Source: Martinezella tropici (GTDB taxonomy: Bacteria; Pseudomonadota; Alphaproteobacteria; Rhizobiales; Rhizobiaceae). Taken from it: a DNA stretch of 64,000 nt. The notes under the pieces are model-generated. The model did not search any database and was not told the origin of the DNA. It was given only the letters and a program-made list of their open reading frames with translations. Numbering within the stretch: position 1 is the first letter of the stretch; each line of letters starts with the position of its first letter. The DNA lies in contig JUHI01000005.1 in the NCBI GenBank assembly GCA_000799755.1, positions 1 to 64,000 of the forward strand, written 5' to 3'. The position numbers and the translations under genes were made by a program. Below, piece by piece: positions 26,820 to 35,679 of the stretch.

Positions 26820-28115
26820 TTATTGCACGACCTTTCGCAGGGAAGCCTCCAGGGTTTCCAGAATGTCCTTAGACTTCGTCTTTCCCTGGATGATCTGCTG
26901 CACGAAGGCGGCACTGGCGGCACCGCCATCGACGGCATTCAGCGCGGCAAAGGCATGCGGCGCCTGAGCGCCGATCGTCTTGCCGACCGGCTGCCATTCG
27001 TTGATAGAAAGAACCAGGTTGGGGTTGCTCTGGATGATGGGCAGATCGGCGATGCTCTTTTTGACCGGCACGTCGATCGCAACCCCGCTCGTCCAGTAGA
27101 CATGCATATTGTCGAGATACCAGGCCAGGAAGGCCTCCGACGATTCCTGCGAAGGCGTCGTCGTGAACATCCAGAGCGAGTTGATGTAATAGACGGTGCC
27201 GAGATCGCCGTGGCGAGCCTTTACCGGATGCGCGACTACAGCATCGGACTTGATCTCTTGCGGCAACGTCTTGTCGAGGCCGGTCTGCCCGAAACCCATG
27301 GCGACGCGCCCGGATTTCCAGTCGCTTGCGAGATTGTCCGAGGTGTAGCTTGCAGCATAGGGATCGATGATGCCCTTGCGCACGAGCTCGTTGATGAAAT
27401 CGAGGGTCTCGATGTTGCGATCGCTGACGCAATTCAAAGAACCATCTGGCGCAAAGAAGCCGCCGCCATTGTTGATCATCAGGGCTGCAACGGTATGCTG
27501 CGCATCGGTCGTCGTGCTGCCGGCTGCAAGGCCGAGGCCGATATGGCCGATTTTCTTCAGGGCTTCACCAGCCTTGATGTAGCCGTCCCAATCGGTCGGC
27601 GGCTCGACGCCGGCCTTTTCCAGCAGCGATTTGCGATACCAGATGACGCGGAGATCCATCGACCAGGGAACGCCGGCATAACCGCCATCCGTCTTCATGG
27701 CAGGCAGCAGGCCCGGCAGAAAGTCGTTCTTGCCGTCCTTGTCGAGCTTGCCGATCAGGTTGTCGGCCGCAATGGCCACTCCCTGCTCGAGAAAATAAAA
27801 CGGCAGGAAGGCCGCGCCGGAGCTGACCGCCGGCGTCGTTCCCGACGCAGCCGCCGAGGTGAAGGTCTGATACCAGTTTGCCCAGGGTATCGACTGGTAA
27901 CGAACGCCAAGCGCGCCGCCTTCAGGCGTATACTTGCCCGCAAGCTCCTTGGCAGCAGCGGTGTAAGTGGCACCCGTTCCCCAGACCATGTCCCAGAACG
28001 TGAGAGTTTCATCTGCCGCAAATACCTTGCCTGCAGCACTTGCAGCCAGGGCCGCAGCCGACGCTCCGAGGAACGATCGGCGATTCATTGTCATGCTACC
28101 CGACTTGCCGTTCAT
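26820..28115 (-). CDS. Carbohydrate ABC transporter substrate-binding protein, Tat-exported
   Basis: 431 residues with a twin-arginine signal (MTMNRRSFLGASAAALAASA) and cleavage near KVFAADE. The mature domain is family-1 type: TLTFWDMVWGTGATYTAAAK, IWYRKSLLEKAGVEPPTDWD, and SEAFLAWYLDNMHVYWTSG. A start three to ten codons further in is possible. Tat rather than Sec export is unusual for CUT1 binding proteins and suggests folding before export. This locus is the only one of six in the window with no stem-loop after the binding-protein gene. Confidence 0.9.
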   Translation of the reverse strand: MNGKSGSMTMNRRSFLGASAAALAASAAGKVFAADETLTFWDMVWGTGATYTAAAKELAGKYTPEGGALGVRYQSIPWANWYQTFTSAAASGTTPAVSSGAAFLPFYFLEQGVAIAADNLIGKLDKDGKNDFLPGLLPAMKTDGGYAGVPWSMDLRVIWYRKSLLEKAGVEPPTDWDGYIKAGEALKKIGHIGLGLAAGSTTTDAQHTVAALMINNGGGFFAPDGSLNCVSDRNIETLDFINELVRKGIIDPYAASYTSDNLASDWKSGRVAMGFGQTGLDKTLPQEIKSDAVVAHPVKARHGDLGTVYYINSLWMFTTTPSQESSEAFLAWYLDNMHVYWTSGVAIDVPVKKSIADLPIIQSNPNLVLSINEWQPVGKTIGAQAPHAFAALNAVDGGAASAAFVQQIIQGKTKSKDILETLEASLRKVVQ

Positions 28116-28174
28116 CTGTGGTTCCTCCCCCCTTGTTGAACGAAATCGATCTGCACTGATGCCGGACGATCGGA

Positions 28175-28936
28175 CTATCGGATCGTCTGAAGATAGGAGA
28201 AGCTTCTGGCGGCAAAGCCCGCCGGGTCCTTGGGATTGTCATGCTCGACGACCATCAGGCGGGCACCGCGAGCACTGGCAAAGGCCCACAGATCAGGCCA
28301 ATCGAGGATGCCGGAACCGACATCGCACCAGCCGTCCTCGTCTTCATTCCGCCCCGCCGGGGCTTGATCCTTCACATGGGCAGAGACGAGGAGGCCTGCA
28401 TATTTTTCGAGCCACGCCTTCGGATCATCGCCGCCCCGGGCAAGCCATGCGACATCGGCCTGCCAGACGAGCGGGCTGCCGGCAGCGCCTGTAAAGAGAC
28501 AGTCGAGCGGACGGGAGCCGTCGCTGAAACGCGCAAGTTCCCAATGATGGTTGTGATAGCCGAGCGATATGTCACGCGCTTTCAGGCGAACGGCCATTTC
28601 GCCGAGTTCGGCGCCGACACGGCGCCAGGCATCGGTATCGCCGTTGCGCTCCTCCGGCGGCAGGGCCGGCATGAAGAGTTGTGCAATACCGGCCTCGGCG
28701 GCGGCATCCGCGACGCGCTCCAATTCGCCGCGAAGGGCCGGCAGGCCGATATGACCGCTCGGCGCGACCAAGCCGCGACTTGTCAGAGCAGCCTTCAGGG
28801 CCCTTGGTTCATCGAGATGGCTGCCGATGGTCTCAACGTTGGTAAAGCCGGCCCGCACGGCCGCATCAAGCTGCTGATCGAGTCCGCCCAGATGCCGAAG
28901 CGAATAAAGCTGTATTGAAAGTGTCGACGTCGACAT
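28175..28936 (-). CDS. Sugar phosphate isomerase/epimerase-like TIM-barrel protein
   Basis: 253 residues, first gene of the minus-strand operon. AP-endonuclease-2-fold landmarks: SIQLYSLRHLGGLDQQLDAA, GFTNVETIGSH, ISLGYHNHHWEL, LVWQADVAWLARGG, VSAHVKDQAPAG and MVVEHDNPKDPAGFAARSF. It is similar in layout to the protein at 13726 (both end in an EHDNP block). It probably acts on the product of the adjacent GMC dehydrogenase. Its start is 149 bases from the LacI gene, with two operators between. Confidence 0.88.
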   Translation of the reverse strand: MSTSTLSIQLYSLRHLGGLDQQLDAAVRAGFTNVETIGSHLDEPRALKAALTSRGLVAPSGHIGLPALRGELERVADAAAEAGIAQLFMPALPPEERNGDTDAWRRVGAELGEMAVRLKARDISLGYHNHHWELARFSDGSRPLDCLFTGAAGSPLVWQADVAWLARGGDDPKAWLEKYAGLLVSAHVKDQAPAGRNEDEDGWCDVGSGILDWPDLWAFASARGARLMVVEHDNPKDPAGFAARSFSYLQTIR

Positions 28937-28987
28937 ACGGCCCTCCCAGCCCGTCCGGCAAAGTCTCCTCCACTTTGCCGATACTTA

Positions 28988-29027
28988 CGCAATCGATTGC
29001 GCGAAGCTAGCAGCGCAATCGATTGCG
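28988..29027. promoter_or_regulatory. Tandem LacI-type operators
   Basis: Two identical 14-base palindromes CGCAATCGATTGCG at 28988-29001 and 29014-29027, centres 26 bases apart. Including flanks the pair forms a larger mirror-symmetric structure (ACGC...GCGC then GCGC...GCGT). The site lies between the divergent isomerase gene (start 28936) and the LacI gene (start 29090), so one bound complex could control both. A centre spacing of about 2.5 helical turns places the two dimers on opposite faces. Confidence 0.75.
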
Positions 29028-29089
29028 TGCAAGAGTGAGATCGCATATTTATTGGATGTGAACGACCCGCTCCTGTTTGAAGAGGCCCA

Positions 29090-30130
29090 ATGGCGAAACG
29101 AAAGCCGACACCTGCTCCTGAAAACCGCATCCCGACGATGGCGGACATCGCGCGTATCGCCGGCGTCTCCACCTCGACCGTCAGCCGCGCATTGGCCGGC
29201 CTCCCGCCGATCCCAGAGGAAACAAGACAGAGGGTTGCCCAGGCGGCCAAGGAGGCGGGATATGCGGTCAATCGCCACGCGCGATCATTGCGGCTGAAAC
29301 GCAGCAAGGTCATTCTGGTGCTTATTCCGAACCTTGCAAACCCGAATTTTCCCGACCTTCTCATGCATATCGATCGCGCGGCCTATGATTGCGGCTATGA
29401 CATCATGATCGCCCATACCGCCATCGATCCGGGTCGCTCCGATCGCTATGTCGACGAGTTGCTGGCGGGAAGCATCGACGGCGTTCTTCTGACGGCCAGC
29501 TATTGCCCTCCCCGCCTTCTCGAGCGCATTGCCGCCGGCCAGCGCCTGCCGATCGTACGAACATTGAGCCCCACGCCCGATCTTACCGGCATTACCGCAG
29601 TGCAGATCGATGAGGTGAAGGCGGCCTATGATGTCGTGGATCACCTTGCAAAGCAGGGCTTCAAGCGCATCGCGCATCTCGGTGGACCGCCAAAGGAAAT
29701 TATGGCGATTGCCCGCCGGCGAGGCTGGGAAAAGGCGCTCGCCGATCACGGGCTCTCCAACCTCCCCGATTTCTACATCCAGTCCGGGTTCACGATGAAT
29801 GACGGACGAAAGGCGGCCGACGAGATCACCAGCCGGTCCGTGCTACCGGACGCCATTTTCTGCTCAAACGACGAATCCGCCTATGGTCTGATTGCCGCCC
29901 TCAAGGAACACGGCTTGCGCATCCCCCAGGACATAGCCGTCGCCGGCTTCGACGACCTCAGCTTCTCGGCCGTCATGGACCCACCACTGACGACGATCCG
30001 CCTCCCACGCCGCGACATGGCCGAACAGTCCGTGCGGAAACTGAGAGCCCTCATTGAGGACAATGCCGGCAATGACAATACAATTTTAGCCCACGAGCTT
30101 GTCATCCGGGCAAGCAGTTTGCGGCATTAG
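29090..30130 (+). CDS. LacI-family transcriptional regulator
   Basis: 346 residues. Helix-turn-helix and hinge: TMADIARIAGVSTSTVSRAL then GLPPIPEETRQRVAQAAKEA. The ligand domain has VILVLIPNLANPNFPDLL, IFCSNDESAYGLIAAL and IAVAGFDDLSFSAVMDPPL. It is divergent from the GMC/isomerase/ABC operon at 22923-28936 and adjacent to the tandem CGCAATCGATTGCG sites, so it is the likely repressor of that operon and of itself. Confidence 0.93.
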   Translation: MAKRKPTPAPENRIPTMADIARIAGVSTSTVSRALAGLPPIPEETRQRVAQAAKEAGYAVNRHARSLRLKRSKVILVLIPNLANPNFPDLLMHIDRAAYDCGYDIMIAHTAIDPGRSDRYVDELLAGSIDGVLLTASYCPPRLLERIAAGQRLPIVRTLSPTPDLTGITAVQIDEVKAAYDVVDHLAKQGFKRIAHLGGPPKEIMAIARRRGWEKALADHGLSNLPDFYIQSGFTMNDGRKAADEITSRSVLPDAIFCSNDESAYGLIAALKEHGLRIPQDIAVAGFDDLSFSAVMDPPLTTIRLPRRDMAEQSVRKLRALIEDNAGNDNTILAHELVIRASSLRH

Positions 30131-30272
30131 CAGTTGCGGCCTGCTTGGTCGCATCGAGTTTGACGGCATTCGACCGCTACCCCATGGCAGAACAACCCTA
30201 TTGCCATGCAGTGCCGTCAAACAGGCCGATAGGAACAACGCCGCGTATTTCTCGGTGCCGGTTAACGGCAGA

Positions 30273-30292
30273 CGCCGGAACGATCTCCGGCG
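30273..30292. terminator. Possible convergent terminator hairpin
   Basis: CGCCGGA (30273-30279) and TCCGGCG (30286-30292) with a 6-base loop, between the convergent LacI gene and the Gfo/Idh gene. Followed by CCTACGCTTTCC rather than a clean T run, so termination strength is doubtful. Confidence 0.35.
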
Positions 30293-30325
30293 CCTACGCT
30301 TTCCGTATTGATGTTAGACCAGAGA

Positions 30326-31426
30326 CTATCTGGAGCTGGTTTCGGCCAAATTTGACCGCGCGCTCGCCAGAATCTTGGAGAAGAGCTCAATATCTCTTTT
30401 CGAGTCCGACGGTGGCGTGCGGTTCGGAGCACCGCTGGCAACGCAGGCATGGAAAGCCTCGAGCTCGATCTGGAACGCATCCTTGTGGAATGGGCCAAGA
30501 GTGCGGACAAGATTGCTGTCTGCGGTGCTTTCCTGCACCTCCAGCGTCATGGGCAGATTGCGCAGATACGGCGTATTGTAGCGGAAGTGCAGACGCTTGT
30601 TTTTCGAGAATACCTCAATGCCGGCGTCGAAACGGGCAATGTCGTCAATGAGGCATTCATAGATGGCGGTGAAACTGCCATAGTCGAACATCGCAGTCAG
30701 TTGTTCGCCATTCTGCGACAATTGTGCTCCGATCACTCGCGTCGGCGAGCCTCCGAGAAGATCCCGCATGGCCGACAGCGAGTGCGAGCACAACCCGGTC
30801 ATCACCTCATAGCCACGCCTGATGATCGCAGGCGAATCGGGCCCGCACATGGCGTCCATCATGGCTTTGCGAAGCGCCCGGCTCTGATCGATCAGGTCAG
30901 CCGGTATATCGCCTTTCGGCGTGACGACCTTGTCAGTCTGGTTGAAGAACCACGGCCCCTCACAAATCACGTCGCGGACGCGGACATAGGAAATCGCCTC
31001 AAAGTTTTGAAGCTCCTGTTTTGCCGCCATGAACGCCGGAGCGAAGCGGCGCATGTAACCGATCATAACCACGCGGTCGGATGCGGCTTCAGCGGCGACA
31101 AGCTCATCAAGGTCTGATGCGGTGAGGCAGGCGGGCTTTTCGATGAAGACATGCTTGCCGGCGGCGATCGCCGCTCTTGCCTGTTCGCCGTGATGCTGAT
31201 CGGGGCTGAGGATCAAGACAGCATCGATCGCAGGATCGGCAAGGAGCGCGGTCGCCGTGTCATAACGCTTGGCAACTTGCCAGTGATCGGCCACCTCTTG
31301 CAGCACTGAAGGCGAAACGTCGTGCACGGCGGCCAGTTCGAACTGCTCGCGCAATTTGTGCAGCGTCGGGATGTGCATCAGTTGCGCCACTTCCCCCAGT
31401 CCAACCAAGCCAACTCTCAATCGCAT
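30326..31426 (-). CDS. Gfo/Idh/MocA-family oxidoreductase
   Basis: 366 residues from ATG 31426 (MRLRVGLVGLGEVAQ), preceded by GAGGAG. Rossmann motif GLVGLGEVAQ lies at 7-16 and the family signature EKPACLTASDLDELV follows near residue 95, with the catalytic Lys in it. C-terminal alpha/beta domain has the IRRGYEVMTGLCSHSLSAMR region, whose His may be catalytic. It should be an NAD(P)-dependent sugar or cyclitol dehydrogenase. It is divergent from the ABC operon at 31628, with a shared regulatory region. Confidence 0.9.
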   Translation of the reverse strand: MRLRVGLVGLGEVAQLMHIPTLHKLREQFELAAVHDVSPSVLQEVADHWQVAKRYDTATALLADPAIDAVLILSPDQHHGEQARAAIAAGKHVFIEKPACLTASDLDELVAAEAASDRVVMIGYMRRFAPAFMAAKQELQNFEAISYVRVRDVICEGPWFFNQTDKVVTPKGDIPADLIDQSRALRKAMMDAMCGPDSPAIIRRGYEVMTGLCSHSLSAMRDLLGGSPTRVIGAQLSQNGEQLTAMFDYGSFTAIYECLIDDIARFDAGIEVFSKNKRLHFRYNTPYLRNLPMTLEVQESTADSNLVRTLGPFHKDAFQIELEAFHACVASGAPNRTPPSDSKRDIELFSKILASARSNLAETSSR

Positions 31427-31457
31427 GTTCCACTCCTCTGCTCGCGCTGCCGGCGCC

Positions 31458-31484
31458 AATTAAATTCGATATGCGCATTTAATT
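31458..31484. promoter_or_regulatory. Probable operator (inverted repeat)
   Basis: AATTAAAT (31458-31465) and ATTTAATT (31477-31484), a perfect 8-bp inverted repeat separated by 11 bases, in the divergent promoter between the Gfo/Idh gene and the binding-protein operon. AT-rich two-arm sites of this type suit ROK-family repressors, and a ROK regulator is the last gene of the operon (38581). Confidence 0.55.
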
Positions 31485-31627
31485 ATCTAATGAAAAGCAC
31501 TTGCTCAAGGCCAAAATAGAATGAACGTTCGATCTTTTTTTGTAAAACGATGAAATATTCCATTTACAGATGCCGTGACCTCGATATTATGATCCACAAT
31601 ATGGATTTAATAAAAGGGGAGTACGTT

Positions 31628-32905
31628 ATGACCATAGGCAAGGTATTCGCATTCAGTTTCGCCGCTCTCGGCTTTACGGCCGCCTACCCGGCTATTTCGC
31701 AAGCCGAAACCATCAACATCTTCTGCTCGTCGTCCGGCATCGAACTGCAACTTTGCAAGGAAGGTTCGGAAGCCTGGGCCAAGGAAAGCGGCAACACTGT
31801 CAAGATCACGACCATGCCAGCCAACTGGGACGACGTGTTGTCGCTCTACCAGCAGCTGCTTTCGGCCCAGTCGACCGATGTCGACGTCATGATCCTCGAC
31901 GGCGTCTGGGTCGGGCCGCTGAAAAGCCATCTGCTCGATCTCAAGGACGCACTGCCGGCAGGCACGATTGACAAGTTTTTCCCCTCGGCGGTCGCCGCAG
32001 GCACTGTTGGCGGCAAATTCGTCGCGACACCATGGTACATGGATACGGGCCTCCTCTTTTACCGCAAGGACCTGCTCGACAAGTATGGCGCCAAGGTTCC
32101 CGAAACCTGGGCCGATCTGACGACGACGGCGCAACTCGTCCAGGACGGTGAACGCAAGGCCGGCAACGACAAAATGTGGGGTTATGTCTGGCAGGGCCGC
32201 GCCTATGAGGGCCTCGTCTGCAACGCCACCGAATGGTTCGCCAGCAGCGGCGCCGGCACCTTCATCGATGCCGATGGCAAGATCACCATCGATACGCCCG
32301 AAGCCAAGGAAATGCTGAAGACGGCGGCCGGTTGGGCCGGAACGATCTCCCCCGCCGGCGTTCTCAACTATGACGAAGAGGGCTCGCGCGGCGTCTTCCA
32401 GAACGGCGATGCCGTCTTCATGCGCAACTGGGCCTACGCTTGGTCGCTTGCCAATGGCACCGACAGCGCCATCAAGGACAAGGTCGGCGTGGCTCCCCTG
32501 CCGAAGGGCGCAAAGGGCCAGCATGTCGGTATCGACGGGGCTGCCTATCTCGGTGTGTCGAAGTATTCGACCCATCCGAAGGAAGCCGCCGCACTCGTCG
32601 CTTACCTTGCCGGAGAGAAGGAAGAAAAGCGCCGGGCCATCGCCGGCTCCTATATTCCCAGCATCTCGTCGCTGTTTTCCGACGCCGACGTCCTGAAGGC
32701 CATTCCGTTCCTGACGACCGCCAAGGCGGCCTTCGAAAACGTCGTGACCCGGCCGACCAGTGTCACCGGCAGTGACTATCCCCGCGTTTCGACGGAGATT
32801 TCCAACAACATTCACTCCGCCCTAGCAACCCCGGCGACGAGCGATACGGCCATTGATGACCTGGCATCCAAGCTCGATGCGCTGAAGTCGCGCGGCGGTT
32901 GGTAA
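31628..32905 (+). CDS. Sugar ABC transporter substrate-binding protein (family 1)
   Basis: 425 residues from ATG 31628, preceded by AAAAGGGGAG. A Sec signal (KVFAFSFAALGFTAAYPAIS) ends near QAETINIF. Mature features: EAWAKESGNTVKITTMPANW, MDTGLLFYRKDLLDKYGAKV and AYLGVSKYSTHPKEAAALVA. It is the first gene of an eight-gene plus-strand operon, and is followed by a 10-bp hairpin that probably stabilises its mRNA. The sugar or cyclitol ligand is unknown. Confidence 0.93.
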   Translation: MTIGKVFAFSFAALGFTAAYPAISQAETINIFCSSSGIELQLCKEGSEAWAKESGNTVKITTMPANWDDVLSLYQQLLSAQSTDVDVMILDGVWVGPLKSHLLDLKDALPAGTIDKFFPSAVAAGTVGGKFVATPWYMDTGLLFYRKDLLDKYGAKVPETWADLTTTAQLVQDGERKAGNDKMWGYVWQGRAYEGLVCNATEWFASSGAGTFIDADGKITIDTPEAKEMLKTAAGWAGTISPAGVLNYDEEGSRGVFQNGDAVFMRNWAYAWSLANGTDSAIKDKVGVAPLPKGAKGQHVGIDGAAYLGVSKYSTHPKEAAALVAYLAGEKEEKRRAIAGSYIPSISSLFSDADVLKAIPFLTTAKAAFENVVTRPTSVTGSDYPRVSTEISNNIHSALATPATSDTAIDDLASKLDALKSRGGW

Positions 32906-32921
32906 CGCTTTCAGACCAGGA

Positions 32922-32952
32922 GGTCCGCACCCGTGACGAGGCGGTGCGGACC
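32922..32952 (+). promoter_or_regulatory. Stem-loop downstream of binding-protein gene
   Basis: GGTCCGCACC (32922-32931) and GGTGCGGACC (32943-32952), a perfect 10-bp stem with an 11-base loop, followed by CCTTTATCC. It lies between the binding-protein stop and the next gene start at 32983. It likely gives partial termination or 3'-end protection, lowering expression of downstream genes relative to the binding protein. Confidence 0.6.
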
Positions 32953-32982
32953 CCTTTATCCCGAATATTAGGTGACAAGACA

Positions 32983-33855
32983 ATGACGATCAAAGTGGCG
33001 ACTGCACCCGACTCCTGGGGCGTCTGGTATCCGAAGGACGAGAAGCAGGTCGGATGGGAACGCTATCTCGACGAAGTGCAGAAAGCCGGCTACGGCTGGA
33101 CCGAACTCGGGCCATGGGGCTATCTACCGACCGATCCTGAAACGCTGCTTTCCGAGCTTGGCCGTCGCGACATCAAGCTCTGCGGCACGGGCGTCGTGCA
33201 TCCGCTTTCACTTGCCGATTCCGCCGAAACGCTTGCTGCCCGCGTCGGGCCGATCTGCGCGCTTCTGAAGGCGGCGGGCGCGGAATGGTTCGTCCTGATG
33301 GACGAATCCGAGTCCTATGCCGCACCGGGCGACCGGCTGCTTGATGACCAGGCGTGGGCGCGGATGATCGCGATTGTTAGCGCGACCGCCAAACGTGTCG
33401 TCGAACAATATGGCATGAAGTTCGTCTTTCATCCTCATGTCGGCACCTGCATCGAGACGGAAGCGGAAATCGAACGGCTTCTCGCTGATACGAAGCCCGA
33501 CCATGTCGGATTGTGCTTCGACCTCGGCCATCACATCTATACGGGCGCCGACCCGCTCGCCTTCATGGAAAGACACGCCGATCGCATTCCCTACTATCAC
33601 TTCAAGAATATGGACGGCACGCTGCGCAAGCGCATCACGGACGAGAACATTCCCTTCATGGATGCCTTCCAGATGGGCGTCATGTGCGAACTCGACAAGG
33701 GCGTCATCGACTTCGCAAAAGTGGTGAAGTTCCTCGAGGCGCGCCGCTATGACGGCTTTGCCGTCGTCGAGCAGGACATGTATCCCTGCCCGCCGGAAAA
33801 GCCCTATCCCATTGCCAAGCACAATCGCGACTATCTGAGGACGCTCGGTCTGTAA
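32983..33855 (+). CDS. MocC/IolE-like sugar phosphate isomerase/epimerase family protein
   Basis: 290 residues from ATG 32983. It begins IKVATAPDSWGVWYPKDEKQ and continues with YGWTELGPWGYLPTDPETLL, a pattern typical of the inosose dehydratase/MocC branch of the AP-endonuclease-2 fold. Metal ligand regions are visible: FVFHPHVGTCIETEAEIE, HVGLCFDLGHHIYTGAD, YYHFKNMDGTLRKR and FAVVEQDMYPCPPEKPYP. In known pathways IolE dehydrates 2-keto-myo-inositol and MocC is needed for rhizopine breakdown. Here it probably acts on a keto-cyclitol or keto-sugar made by the divergent Gfo/Idh enzyme. Confidence 0.88.
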   Translation: MTIKVATAPDSWGVWYPKDEKQVGWERYLDEVQKAGYGWTELGPWGYLPTDPETLLSELGRRDIKLCGTGVVHPLSLADSAETLAARVGPICALLKAAGAEWFVLMDESESYAAPGDRLLDDQAWARMIAIVSATAKRVVEQYGMKFVFHPHVGTCIETEAEIERLLADTKPDHVGLCFDLGHHIYTGADPLAFMERHADRIPYYHFKNMDGTLRKRITDENIPFMDAFQMGVMCELDKGVIDFAKVVKFLEARRYDGFAVVEQDMYPCPPEKPYPIAKHNRDYLRTLGL

Positions 33856-33901
33856 GGCCGAGCCACGGGCCACGACCCGCTTGATCTGTTTGGAGGAAAC
33901 A

Positions 33902-34696
33902 TTGTCCGCACATTGCGCTGAAATCCTGAGCAACCCGGCCGAAATCGGCGATGTGCTCGCCAACGACATCTTGAAGGCGATTGCCGCGGCGCATGCCGGA
34001 GGCAGACAATTTCTTCTGGGCTGCCCGAGCGGCCGCTCGCCAAAGCCGATCTACGACGCCATGGCGGACAAGGCTAAGGCCGGTAATCTCAACCTGTCCA
34101 ACCTCGTGTTGGTCATGATGGACGAGTATCTCGGCGGCGGCGATGACGGCCTCGGGCTCTGCCCGCCCGACGCCCATAATAGTTGCCGCCGCTTTGCGGA
34201 ATACGAGATACGTCAAAGGCTGAACGCAGGCGTCGAGACTGCGCATCAGATACCCGAGGACCATGTCTGGTTTCCGGATGCGGCAAATCCCGGTGCCTAT
34301 GACGATCGCATCACAGCGGCCGGCGGCGTCGACCTCTTCATCCTCGCATCCGGCGCGACCGACGGCCATGTCGCCTTCAACCCACCCGGAAGCCCGGCTG
34401 ACGGGCCAAGCTGCATCGTCAAGCTTGCAGAAGAGACGCGCCGCGACAATCTGGGCACTTTCCCCAACTTCCCATCCCTTGACGCCGTGCCGCATCACGG
34501 CCTGACGGTCGGCCTTGGCACCATCGCCAATCTGTCGAAGGCCGTCGCGATGGTCATCCATGGCGCCCACAAGCGAGAGGCTGCGAAGCGCCTGACGCAA
34601 AGCGATCGCTTCGATCCGCAATGGCCGGCGACCATCATCCATCGCTGCAAACAGGTTCGCATCCTTCTCGATACGGCAGCAGCAGGCCGGGCATGA
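33902..34696 (+). CDS. 6-phosphogluconolactonase / glucosamine-6-phosphate isomerase-like protein
   Basis: 264 residues from TTG 33902, preceded by GGAGGAAACA, an excellent ribosome site. Family features: FLLGCPSGRSPKPIYDAMAD (phosphate-binding turn), NLVLVMMDEYLGGG (the MMDEY catalytic region of NagB), LFILASGATDGHVAFNPPGS (matching G-G-DGHIAFNEPGS) and LTVGLGTIANLSKAV. These suggest a NagB-like deaminase/isomerase acting on a phosphorylated amino sugar or an aminocyclitol-derived analogue rather than a lactonase. It overlaps the ROK kinase gene by 4 bases. Confidence 0.88.
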   Translation: MSAHCAEILSNPAEIGDVLANDILKAIAAAHAGGRQFLLGCPSGRSPKPIYDAMADKAKAGNLNLSNLVLVMMDEYLGGGDDGLGLCPPDAHNSCRRFAEYEIRQRLNAGVETAHQIPEDHVWFPDAANPGAYDDRITAAGGVDLFILASGATDGHVAFNPPGSPADGPSCIVKLAEETRRDNLGTFPNFPSLDAVPHHGLTVGLGTIANLSKAVAMVIHGAHKREAAKRLTQSDRFDPQWPATIIHRCKQVRILLDTAAAGRA

Positions 34697-35679
34697 TGGG
34701 CGCACCCCAAGAAGATCCCGGGATCGCCTCTTCAAGCAAAGGAGGCTACCGTATCGGCATCGATCTTGGCGGCACCAAGATCGCGGCCGGCCTAGTCGAC
34801 ATCGAGACGGGTGCCGTCACGCATCTTCGACGCAAACCCACTCCCGTCGCTGCAGGCCCCGCCGCTATCATCAACGATGTGGCCGAGATCGCCGCCGAGA
34901 TCCAAGCCCTCGCCAACAGCGAAGGCAAAGCGCCCGCATCGGTCGGCATCGTCGTCCCGGAACTTGTCGATCTAGAGGGTCGCGTCTGCAGCAACTGGAA
35001 TTTCTCGATCGAGAGCATCAGAACGCAGATCGAGGACATGGCCCGTCTTCCGGCGATGGTTGACAGCGATGTACGCGCGGCCGCCCATGCGGAGGCCCGG
35101 TTCGGCGCCGGCACTCAGCATCGCAGCTTCATCTATATGTCCCTCGGCACGGGCATGAGTTATTCGCTTGTCATCGACGGGAAACCGTGGTCGGGCGCCA
35201 ACGGCTTTGCGATCCATTTCGCCAGCTCCGCTCTGGCGCTCCCCAAGGACGATGACACCGGCTTGACGGTTGCAAATGCCGAAGACTTTGCCTCCGGCAA
35301 AGGCATGCAGCTTTCCTTTGCACGGCGCAGTGGAGCGCTCCCCAAGGACGGCGTGCGCTCGCTGGAAACGCTAAGCGCTGGCGGAGACCTCATCGGCATG
35401 CGCGTGATCGACGAGGCTGCGGAAGTGACCGGCCGGCTGATAGCGCAGATGGTCAACGTGATCGACCCCGAAGTGGTCATTCTCGGCGGCGGACTGGGCT
35501 GCTCGACCGGCCGCTATCGCGAGAAACTGGAACAGCACATGCGCGAAAACATCTTTGCAGAGAGTTGCAGGTCCATCCCGCTTCTCGTCGCAGCGCTCGG
35601 CGAGAGCGCCGGCGTCGTCGGAGCCGCACTGGCAAAACCACCCGGCAATGGCCGGCAAACGATCAAGGCCACGGCATGA
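34693..35679 (+). CDS. ROK-family sugar kinase
   Basis: 328 residues. The ATP site IGIDLGGTKIAAGLVD lies near residue 20; the second phosphate loop region is YMSLGTGMSYSLVIDG and the adenosine region VVILGGGLGCSTGRYRE. Catalytic Asp is probably in DSDVRAAAHAEARFGAG. The zinc motif CxCGxxGCxE and the GH motif typical of most ROK proteins are missing (region NGFAIHFASSALALPK), an unusual feature. It should phosphorylate the imported sugar, amino sugar or cyclitol. The start overlaps the NagB-like gene; ATG 34696 is an alternative. Confidence 0.88.
   Translation: MMGAPQEDPGIASSSKGGYRIGIDLGGTKIAAGLVDIETGAVTHLRRKPTPVAAGPAAIINDVAEIAAEIQALANSEGKAPASVGIVVPELVDLEGRVCSNWNFSIESIRTQIEDMARLPAMVDSDVRAAAHAEARFGAGTQHRSFIYMSLGTGMSYSLVIDGKPWSGANGFAIHFASSALALPKDDDTGLTVANAEDFASGKGMQLSFARRSGALPKDGVRSLETLSAGGDLIGMRVIDEAAEVTGRLIAQMVNVIDPEVVILGGGLGCSTGRYREKLEQHMRENIFAESCRSIPLLVAALGESAGVVGAALAKPPGNGRQTIKATA

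Noticed and set aside
26679..28139. 486-codon plus-strand open frame
   Set aside because: Antisense shadow of the Tat-exported binding protein; no family features and no ribosome site.
28988..29027. CRISPR-like repeat pair
   Set aside because: Only two 14-base copies with a 12-base gap; the palindromic form and promoter position fit operators.
31607..32815. 402-codon minus-strand open frame
   Set aside because: Antisense to a clear binding-protein gene with signal peptide.
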